Part shown: positions 59,501-64,000 of the stretch, in pieces
Position numbering within the stretch: position 1 is the first letter of the stretch
Layout of the letters: the number at the start of each line of letters is the position of its first letter
DNA from: Gnetum montanum
Taxonomy: Eukaryota; Streptophyta; Gnetopsida; Gnetales; Gnetaceae
Length of the DNA stretch: 64,000 nucleotides
Assembly (NCBI GenBank): GCA_015680685.1
Contig: MNCI01009312.1
Location: 355,977-419,976 of the forward strand
Direction of reading: 5' to 3'
Position numbers and translations under genes: made by a program
Notes under the pieces: model-generated
The model's database searches: none
The model's input: only the letters and a program-made list of their open reading frames with translations
Told to the model about the DNA's origin: nothing

Positions 59501-61042
59501 GCCTTCACTTCCCTAGGAACATGTATTCCTGAGAAGGCTGTGAGTTATATAACTCTTATCAAAAGCCCAACTTATTTGTCGCATGCGGTAAAACATAGCT
59601 TAATCCCAACAATTGACATTTGTCTTCTGCGTATGCTTATTATTAAAGGCACCTGGAAAAACCTATTCCAAATGCCTATCAATTTGTCATTGACGTTGTA
59701 ATCCCTCCATCAATACCAAAATCTTCATACTACCGACCAAGAAAACTGTGTAATTGCAAACACATGATATGTTGAAACCATGCGAATAGCATGCCCAGCA
59801 TACAGTGTTAACGTAAACACAAACTCCACATTTTAGTACCGAAATTATTTAGGATAAAGGTAATACCATACTTAAAGGGAGTCACAGCCAAGTATTCAAC
59901 GGCTTAGCTAGGTTGTCCGGTAGGCCACTAAAGCGGCAAGGGTTGTTAATCTGGTAAGCCAGTATTCTACTCAAGTTCCTGGTTGCAATCACATTGTAAT
60001 CTAAAAATCGCAATAACGGCAAGTACTTTCGACAAATCAATTTCGCGTTGCTGCAAGGAGGAAACCGCACTTCCAAACGAATAAATGGCACGCGCGTTTT
60101 AGTCAACTCACAAAAAGTTGTCATAATCTATGCAAAAATTGGAAGTCATTGATTCCACAAGCTGCAAGCTTTTCGAAGCAGTTTAAAACTGTTATCGGTA
60201 GGATTAAAGAATCTTCTATAACAGCATGGTGTGTCATACACCCATTTTGCATTGCATGGTCAGATGACAGCACGAGATTCTTTAATCCTGCCCTGTTATC
60301 ACTTCATATTCAAGTTATTCCAACAAAAGAAAAAAAAACAACGCTTCCATTCATATTCAACTTTTTGAAAAAAAAAACTTAGAAACGAACACAGCGCCCG
60401 TTTGCCAAGACTCTTCAGTTCCTTCTTTCTTGTCCACGAAATTTTTATTGTTAAACTTCACTGGCCCCTGGCCTCTATCGCGTGAGGATTTCACACTAAC
60501 GCCTGGTACCCTAGACAACCTTAGCAGATATTCAAAAAATTTATACGATTGAGAAACACAGAAACTAAAACTATTAGTCATTTACCATCAAAAACTAAAA
60601 TTTAAAAAGAAAAAACGGTTCTTGTACGGAGAATACATTCGAAACATCTGAAACACAACGGCATGCTGCAAACAAAAGCAGTTCCATACCTGTATGAGGT
60701 ATCCAAGACCAGACACCTGAAATAAGATAAGCCGCCGTCTTGTGTGTCATTGTCGCTTTCGTCATCAGAATCACCGTTTTCTTGCAAGAAATCGAGCGAA
60801 GGCGAGAAATCACTAACGGAAGCCGCTAATGACCTGTAGGTAAACTTCCAAGTTGCTCTGAAAGGCAATCCCAGCTCTAAAGCGGGCCTCAAGGCAGTCG
60901 ATTTCAACAATGCTTTGCCATTACAATGCCCTGAAGCATAATAAGACGAAGCTGCTGGAGGTTTGATACCTCCAAATTGCAGAGGCAGAGCCTCATTAGA
61001 GCGAAGGCCTCTGCCGTGTTGCTGCAAATGCGGAAGCTTCAT
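35394..61042 (-). CDS. HNH endonuclease-domain protein, seven exons, 288 residues
   Basis: Exons on minus are 61042-60690, 57892-57838, 57564-57487, 57360-57272, 53391-53310, 35724-35641 and 35519-35394. They total 867 bp, 289 codons with the stop. All introns are GT-AG, and split codons rejoin correctly at exon 1/2 (Arg118) and 4/5 (Gln192). The N terminus (about 1-75) is Ser/Ala/Arg-rich and nearly free of acidic residues, so plastid or mitochondrial import is likely. An acidic linker follows (91-102), then the conserved core from 'RCLVLDTSYRPVHVVGWKRAICLEF'. The HNH fold has zinc cysteines C191, C194, C223, C226, the catalytic DHV with H204, N218 in WENL, and N227 in CNTKKG. Plant and cyanobacterial proteins of this family share this architecture; their substrate is unknown. 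The ATG at 61042 is preceded by an in-frame TAA. No defect is visible despite introns of 17.6, 3.9 and 2.8 kb. Confidence 0.93.
35641..35724 (-). CDS. HNH gene exon 6, second zinc half
   Basis: Acceptor TTCATAG, donor GTTTGT, 28 codons. Codes VTACADCNTKKG with C223, C226 and N227, which complete the HNH fold begun in exon 5. Confidence 0.93.
36060..36175 (-). repeat. SINE-like tRNA-derived unit
   Basis: On minus, 'gcatggttgagttacttataag' resembles a tRNA A-box head, and 'cacaagttcagtcctc' about 50 bases on resembles a B box. It lies in intron 5. Confidence 0.35.
36640..39165 (+). pseudogene. LINE (EN-RT type) remnant in HNH intron 5
   Basis: On +, in order: the post-endonuclease segment 'WFDEDCMQAT' near 36910 and 'FTFNELIKVINKLAFGKVVDSDGLHAKLLKW' at 37190-37290. 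The RT core follows, with 'CFVNFTKAYDLVD' near 37635, 'VKQGCPLSPILFGIFIDEML' near 37815 and the catalytic loop LFLYANDVALIS near 37930, where the usual A/V-D-D reads A-N-D. A Cys/His C-terminal region with CRLGALKNELHVF is at 38934-38975. The tail has AATAAAG near 39142. Many stops and an internal 85-bp tandem duplication (about 37995-38170) are present. It is oriented opposite to the host gene. Confidence 0.82.
39166..40437. other. Intron 5 sequence, no gene recognised
   Basis: No coding signature; the short ORFs have no recognisable motif. At about 40045-40056 the minus strand reads GAGTTCAACCCC, a B-box-like motif, within a possible SINE remnant. Confidence 0.45.
40438..41109. repeat. 336-bp tandem duplication in HNH intron 5
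   Basis: Unit 1 (40438-40773) and unit 2 (40774-41109) begin CCTTGACTTT and end TAACCTATAT. They share nearly all of their length, including 'ttgaaccttgtaact', 'aaggcatttaatgt' and 'ccaagttcatggagtgg'. The differences are scattered substitutions and small indels. Confidence 0.95.
41395..41525 (+). mobile_element. tRNA-derived SINE
   Basis: A-box-like 'taacttagcggtaagag' (from 41404) and a B box GGTTCAACTCC (41449-41459), about 45 bases apart as in tRNA promoters. The 3' tail is of the (AAAAT)n type (41490-41525). It should be transcribed by RNA polymerase III if active. Confidence 0.65.
41818..41832. repeat. LINE target-site duplication, left copy
   Basis: ACAAATTAAACATAT, next to the T-run (poly(A) on minus) of the LINE. 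Pairs with 52853-52867 at 14 of 15 positions. Confidence 0.85.
42190..43406 (-). pseudogene. LINE C-terminal and 3' part
   Basis: Begins with the post-thumb motif 'KGLGLLKFEDVLLMG'. Further left the reading decays. A 25-bp tandem duplication (43200-43224, 43225-43249) disrupts it. The open minus ORF at 42892-43281 shows no known domain. Confidence 0.6.
43200..43249. repeat. 25-bp tandem duplication
   Basis: The unit CCAAATCCGCAACTTCTTGC + CATAG occurs twice head to tail without change. Confidence 0.93.
43407..44077 (+). mobile_element. Copia 5' LTR
   Basis: Starts TGTTGG, ends ACAACA. TATA-like TTATAAATAG near 43600, followed by the R/U5 region. Confidence 0.93.
44080..44092 (+). other. Copia primer binding site
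   Basis: TGGTATTGGAGCT, two bases after the LTR, close to the initiator tRNA-Met site TGGTATCAGAGC. Confidence 0.88.
44105..44779 (+). pseudogene. Copia gag with in-frame stop before the zinc knuckle
   Basis: ATG at 44105. The UBN2-type gag region runs 'MNWNVWSILIKVVLAQKE', then 'DLWQMLKNRFDKV' and 'YALLDSLPNSW'. A TAG at 44777-44779 stops it. Directly after, in the same frame, come the knuckle cysteines CWFCKKKGHLKKDC (CX2CX4HX4C, 44783-44824). Gag forms the particle shell. Here a single stop separates the shell from its nucleic-acid-binding part. Confidence 0.88.
44780..45960 (+). pseudogene. Copia protease and integrase remnant
   Basis: The protease active-site region reads LIDSSPSFHICPN (near 44972), where D-S-G is expected, so the Gly is lost. 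The pre-integrase zinc segment has 'EVWYRHLGHIG' ending in a TAG near 45383, then CKDC. In the integrase core the first Asp is in YSDVYGPM (near 45510), the second in LQTDNGGKY, the third Glu in GVAERCNRT (near 45800). A frameshift near 45790 separates the last two. Confidence 0.88.
46480..48014 (+). pseudogene. Copia reverse transcriptase and RNase H remnant
   Basis: The RT starts with 'EAMTCTDAAKWKATMNDEW', shifts frame near 46550, then 'WLYRIKTVANGEKHFKARLVVKGY' and 'LDIKTAFLHGDLEEKIYI'. In-frame stops follow the last motif and 'LYGLKQAPR'. The catalytic loop LYVDDMLIAG is intact (near 47050). After a frameshift at about 47125, the connection region 'MKDLGQAKKILEMNI' follows. RNase H includes 'DANFAADHDTRRSTIGYTF', 'ESEYVAL' and 'CDSLSAIHLVKN', ending at the TAA at 48014. 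Confidence 0.92.
48056..48066 (+). other. Copia polypurine tract
   Basis: AAGGGGGAGTT immediately before the 3' LTR; primes plus-strand synthesis. Confidence 0.85.
48067..48738 (+). mobile_element. Copia 3' LTR
   Basis: Starts TGTTAG, ends ACAACA. It matches the 5' LTR throughout with scattered substitutions, for example in 'gatgttgcattttaaataatgatatga' and 'aagcattgtatt'. Confidence 0.93.
48745..50380 (-). pseudogene. LINE reverse transcriptase remnant
   Basis: On minus: 'LKEDLNRLFFFAVAKANYQGKQIHCIF' (50205-50130), 'SGLDGWPIKFFREFFDVLG' (49910-49856), 'RGLWQRDPLSPYLFIIVINTM' (49365-49304) and the catalytic loop YYVDDTIIM near 49240-49214. The thumb segment 'KVLLASFVLLA' is near 48900. Stops and shifts are numerous. 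Confidence 0.85.
50740..51300 (-). pseudogene. LINE AP-type endonuclease remnant
   Basis: On minus, 'GWVGGLAMLSKN', then 'VMNFYGSQVWDDR' and 'SWVIVGDFNQCLSLWEKTG' (near 50885-50830). The GDFN motif is the conserved Asp/Asn pair of the exonuclease-endonuclease-phosphatase fold that nicks target DNA in L1-like LINEs. Confidence 0.82.
51554..52300 (-). pseudogene. LINE ORF1 remnant (DUF4283-like plus zinc knuckle)
   Basis: On minus, a DUF4283-like portion 'SGVPWELWTESFLQALVEQFGVFILFDKFT' (about 52115-52030) is followed, after a stop, by ORF 51961-51554. That ORF has the knuckle CATCGKTNHYTHEC (residues 41-54; CX2CX4HX4C). This is the usual ORF1 of plant L1-like LINEs, an RNA-binding partner of the RT protein. 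Confidence 0.78.
52853..52867. repeat. LINE target-site duplication, right copy
   Basis: ACAAATTAAACGTAT, adjoining the LINE 5' end. One mismatch to 41818-41832. Confidence 0.85.
53310..53391 (-). CDS. HNH gene exon 5, catalytic segment
   Basis: Acceptor AACAG, donor GTATGT. Codes C194, the catalytic His204 in TIDHVLPVSRGG and Asn218 in WTWENL. It lies 3.9 kb from exon 4 and 17.6 kb from exon 6. Confidence 0.94.
54255..55255 (+). pseudogene. RTE-type LINE 3' remnant in HNH intron 4
   Basis: On +, 'MIFIDLEKSYSR' (54264) and 'IKAIQDT' are RTE RT motifs. The catalytic loop 'MLFADDIVLVDES' (54449-54487) is intact, followed by 'LESKGLRINESKTEHVQCSF'. A short readthrough 'PHVVAIRLG' and a (GAT)n-like tail (55241-55251) are typical RTE 3' ends. 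An internal deletion between the DLEK and FADD motifs and many stops make it dead. Confidence 0.85.
55256..57271. other. Rest of HNH intron 4, no gene recognised
   Basis: No recognisable domain. Some stretches (55920-56060, 56480-56680) have higher GC and look like old repeat remnants that I cannot assign. Confidence 0.45.
57272..57360 (-). CDS. HNH gene exon 4
   Basis: Acceptor CCCTAG, donor GTAAGT. Codes a basic stretch (KMRKRRKKV) and the first zinc cysteine C191. The Gln codon is split with exon 5. Confidence 0.92.
57487..57564 (-). CDS. HNH gene exon 3
   Basis: Acceptor TGACAG, donor GTATAA, 26 codons in phase 0. Contains the family motif SFYIPAVLKV. Confidence 0.93.
57838..57892 (-). 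CDS. HNH gene exon 2
   Basis: Acceptor TTTGCATAG, donor GTTAGA. Codes PVHVVGWKRAICLEFLQK, a strongly conserved stretch of the family. Confidence 0.93.
57893..60196. other. HNH intron 1, no gene recognised apart from a SINE head
   Basis: AT-rich. The ORFs at 59411-59701 (+) and 59882-60124 (-) carry no recognised motif. Confidence 0.5.
58835..58945 (+). mobile_element. tRNA-derived SINE
   Basis: 'attgctcacttggttagggcat' (from 58841) resembles an A box, and GGTTCAAATCC (58887-58897) is a perfect B box. The spacing is that of a tRNA. A CCACCTGGGGGCA segment follows. It is not a working tRNA gene because the acceptor stem does not pair. Confidence 0.65.
60197..60292. mobile_element. hAT-like MITE (96 bp) with perfect 8-bp target duplication
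   Basis: The terminal inverted repeats GGTAGGATTAAAGAATCT (60197-60214) and AGATTCTTTAATCCTGCC (60275-60292) pair at 17 of 18 positions, the exception being a G-U-type mismatch. Both sides are flanked by CTGTTATC (60189-60196 and 60293-60300). An 8-bp target duplication is the hAT superfamily hallmark. It has no coding capacity. It lies in HNH intron 1 and would fold into a hairpin when transcribed. Confidence 0.82.
60690..61042 (-). CDS. HNH gene exon 1
   Basis: Codes residues 1-117 and two bases of Arg118; donor GTATGG. It holds the probable transit peptide, the acidic patch and the start of the conserved core (SYFRCLVLDTSY). Confidence 0.92.
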
Positions 61043-62169
61043 GCTTTCGCCTCGAAGTTTTTATTATCAGACAGCAGGGATCATCTCTGGAATCGCAACG
61101 ACAGCAATTTATGACGATGCATCGCAGGCATGTCATCACGCGGACAAGCATCTTTTGGTTTTGCAAAATCCAGATTAGTAGCTTTTAGAACAATCAAATG
61201 AATCTTAGGTCCGAACCACAGATATTTTGCTGGAATCTTTCATATCGAAGAGTAATATTCCGTCAAGTGTCATATGCTGCAACGCTGGGCATAGCAGATT
61301 GGCCTAATAGCCACAGAAATGGCACTTCAGCTTAGATCGTTGTCTACCGTGCTCACATGCGAATGCCATGCATGTGTTATACAAAATGCAAGATGTTCAC
61401 GAGTGTTCGTATTATATGCGAGTTCGTAAACGAACTTGGTTTTTCTATTCCGTGAATTCCTCATAGTTTTTTAACTGCAAACGTTGTCCCTGTTAAGTTA
61501 TTTGGGCAGAACTGTTTTTTTTTTTGGCGAAAGCTTTTAATTTTGTTTTACTCGGTGATTTATATAAATCTCTATCAAAAATATCACTTCATGATACATA
61601 TTTGTACAAATTGTTGAATCTATGGCCTCAATAAGGGTTTTATACCAATGATTTATACCAATGATTTAGGTTATCCAAATCATTGGATCTTAAAATTTTT
61701 ATAGATAAACATAATATTTTTATTACTTGGGAATGAAAAGTGAATTTTAATCCTTATTCTTCTAAATACTTTAAAATTCCTTGTTGAATTTAATTAGAAA
61801 ATCTTCCTCCTTTTTTTTAAAGTGTTAAAAGTGAAATTATTGGCACCATTGGCACAATTCTAAATGTTCGAAATGTTACTAGATGGTGTGCATGGCACAT
61901 GTTATTCTGTAGAGATTGATTTATGGCTTGTCCTTCAAAACCTGCAATTAACAACACTTTGTACCTTGTGTGAAGAAAGATGACTCCATGACATTTATTT
62001 TTTTCTTCAATTATTTGTTGATTTGTCATTGGAGGAGAAATTCCCAAAATGAATTTAAACAAAGTAGGACAAACACAATTCATAAAAAATATAAGAGCTT
62101 GTGGATCGAAATAGTTTCTCTAATAAATAATTAGAAAGAAATTGTAGCATATATCCTCTAGCTTAGCTC
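61043..62169. other. Upstream region of the HNH gene, no gene recognised
   Basis: Contains the HNH promoter (minus direction). No clear TATA box is assigned. The minus ORF at 61817-62083 shows no recognised domain. Confidence 0.5.
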
Positions 62170-62450
62170 TATGTTGTTGGTACAGGGACACCTCTTCTAA
62201 GCCCTTTTTTTATCCCTACAGGTGATCAATTTATAGTTTCATCCCTATATGTGTTTGATCTCAAATTTGTGTGTGAAAAGATCTAAATTAATTGAACATT
62301 GTGTTAAGGTCAATCATTGTATGATTGTAGAGCCTTATGCTTTGCAATAATGTTGAGTATGTGAGGATTGAATGTGATCCATGTTGTGATTTTACTGTAA
62401 TTGTAATTGATGAGGACATCACCTAGCCCATGTCTAATCTTCAATATGTT
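62170..62450 (+). repeat. Dispersed repeat, related to 1430-2010 (-)
   Basis: Matches the minus strand of 1430-2010 by eye (see that entry). It lies upstream of an LTR-like region with TATA and primer site. Confidence 0.5.
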
Positions 62451-63339
62451 TGTACATAGATGTTTATGTATTGTTGTGTTTGTATTTTTTTTTGTGTTGT
62501 TTTGTTAACAATGATCTTAAGGTGCTTTGATATGTTTGGGAGTCTTTTAGGACTATTTTGATGAGTTTAGGAGGTTTTGGGGGTTATGGGGACTTATTTA
62601 GAGGTGTCTACAGGTTCCAAGCCTCAAGACAAGCATCTTTGTGTTTTGGCCCTAGTAGGTGAGATGTCCCAACTGCAATCAAGACATCCCAACTAAACTT
62701 GAGATGTCCTAGCCAAGGCGTCCCACATGATTTTGAGACATCCCAACTAGAGTCAAGATGTCCCATCTGTGAATAATCACTTTCAAGTGAGACGTTCCAT
62801 TCTCCTCTAAGACATCCCATATAGACATGAGACAATTTTCTACGAGTTTTTAAAGATTTAAAATTTGAATTTAAAGAGGGAAGATGAAGAGACAATGTGG
62901 GGAAAGATATAAATAGACCTTTTGGGCCTTTATGTTGATCAAAAGAGAGTCTAGGGAGTTGAGAGAAGAGTAGAAGGAGAGATAGAGTCTTGGCAAGGGA
63001 CATTGATCATCATCCTTGTATGTGTGTGATTGCTTTGTTTGAGTGTGTGAGAGTTTGATTGAATCTCTTATCTATCATTGGGAATTTATGCTTCCTTTCA
63101 TATGTAAATTCTTCATTTGAGCAAGAATAAAGCTTTTATTTTCCTTTTCTTATTCAAATTTGTTGTTTTGTGACTTTGAGAGAACTTGGATTATGAAATC
63201 CATGGGAGCTCCTCATCAATAATCTTCTTAATTTAATTGGAGATAGCTTTTCTAATTGAATTATGTTGGATTTTTTTTCTGTTTCTGGAAGCAGCATGTT
63301 TAAAGGGTTAAAGAAAATCGAAGTGACCTTGCTCTAACA
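62451..63339 (+). mobile_element. 5' LTR-like region of an unclassified retroelement
   Basis: Ends CTCTAACA at 63339, directly followed by a tRNA-Met-like primer site (TTAGTATCATAGCC, 63341-63354). TATAAATAG lies at 62908-62916 and AATAAAG at 63127-63133. Upstream of the TATA box is an array of about eight GACATCCCA-type repeats (62661-62835). The left edge is uncertain. Internal sequence is cut after 46 bases by another LTR. Confidence 0.6.
62908..62916 (+). promoter_or_regulatory. TATA box of the LTR-like region
   Basis: TATAAATAG, about 70 bases after the end of the repeat array. Confidence 0.6.
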
Positions 63340-63385
63340 ATTAGTATCATAGCCATTTGGTTTATTGTTGTTAGAATTTGGCTAT

Positions 63386-64000
63386 TGATGAGTGGCGAGG
63401 TACCCCTAGACTCAACCATACGAATACGAGCGTAGCACGCGCAATCCAGTCGAACTTCACAGACTAAGTGCCTACATGCCCCATGGAACACTTAGGGTTA
63501 ATCATTCGTTGTCTTCCCAGACTTAGTTGTAGTTGTCACGGTGTATGGTTAAGTAAGTCTGAGGTATATGATTTTTATAGCTTTTAATGTTTTATCTCCT
63601 ATGCTATTGAGGTGAAGGGTTGAGAAACTAATTACTAACTCTAACTAATGAACTAAGTCTAAATTACCTAGCATTAGCATTTGTTCCCACTTACCGTACA
63701 CACCCTGAACTGATGCAACCGTGGCTACCAAACGCTAATTGTTGCTGGCATCACCACACGTAACGCACGTGCTCGAAGTGATCGTACTGAGGCACTTAAC
63801 TAGGAGGAAAGGGTTGAGAGAATCTAATCTAGCCTAAGTGCGATGAGCATCCGTTCCTTGATTATCCGTACACATCCTTAAATGCTCGTAATCAAGTCAT
63901 ACTCATTCCGCATTACTAGGAGATAAGGGTGAGAGAGAAAGTAATAAATAACATTAAATAAAATCCTATTCCATGCACTGCAAGGTTTATCCAAGAAGTT
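63386..64000 (-). mobile_element. TGATGAG-family LTR, right part outside window
   Basis: Starts TGATGAGTGGCGAGG at 63386 and continues to the window end without reaching CTCATCA. It belongs to the subfamily of the LTR at 15072. Sequence left of it is not Athila-like internal DNA, so it is either the 3' LTR of an element extending right or a solo LTR. Confidence 0.82.

Noticed and set aside
60197-60292. microRNA precursor
   Set aside because: The 18-bp stem ends abruptly with a large loop, and the flanks carry a perfect 8-bp duplication; a MITE is the simpler reading.
1-64000. CRISPR arrays, operons, prophage or other bacterial systems
   Set aside because: No regularly spaced repeats with unique spacers and no bacterial gene organisation; the sequence is plant nuclear DNA.

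Overview
The window looks like nuclear DNA of a seed plant with a large, repeat-choked genome, most likely a gymnosperm. The reasons are very low gene density (two real genes in 64 kb), AT-rich sequence, a plant class GATA factor, plant retroelement lineages (Athila-like Ty3/gypsy, Tork/TNT1-like Ty1/copia, L1-like and RTE-like LINEs, tRNA-derived SINEs), and one gene with a 17.6-kb intron packed with transposons. Nothing bacterial is present, so operons, ribosome binding sites and CRISPR arrays do not apply. The species assignment is inference.

Positions 1-24442 are a retrotransposon graveyard. An L1-like LINE remnant (about 3130-6095, - strand) is followed by a second one (7166-8063 continuing at 22393-22918). 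That second LINE was split by a ~14.3-kb Athila-like complex (8064-22392, - strand) with paired LTRs, a tRNA-Asp-type primer binding site, gag, protease, RT/RNase H and integrase remnants. A second same-family element, and a further LTR partly hidden in a 983-N gap, are nested inside it. A solo LTR with another solo LTR inside it follows at 22919-24442.

Positions 24443-35000 are mostly unique or low-copy DNA with a LINE fragment, a 122-bp tandem duplication and microsatellites. They contain a complete two-exon class A GATA zinc-finger transcription factor on + (31272-32746).

Positions 35394-61042 hold one seven-exon gene on the - strand, invisible as a single ORF. It encodes a 288-residue HNH-endonuclease-domain protein with a probable organelle-targeting N terminus. 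All six introns are GT-AG, phases agree at every junction, and no stop interrupts the frame. Intron 5 (35725-53309) contains a RT-bearing LINE, SINE-like units, a 336-bp tandem duplication and a full-length 5.7-kb LINE. That LINE has 15-bp target-site duplications and is itself split by a 5.3-kb copia element. Intron 4 holds an RTE LINE, and intron 1 holds a SINE head and a 96-bp hAT-like MITE with perfect 8-bp target duplications. The GATA and HNH genes are convergent.

Positions 61043-64000 are upstream DNA, then an LTR with a striking GACATCCCA-type repeat array upstream of its TATA box, a tRNA-Met-type primer site, and another TGATGAG-family LTR cut by the window end.

The two genes share no evident pathway. 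The unifying theme is layered transposition in and around an intact, giant-intron host gene.
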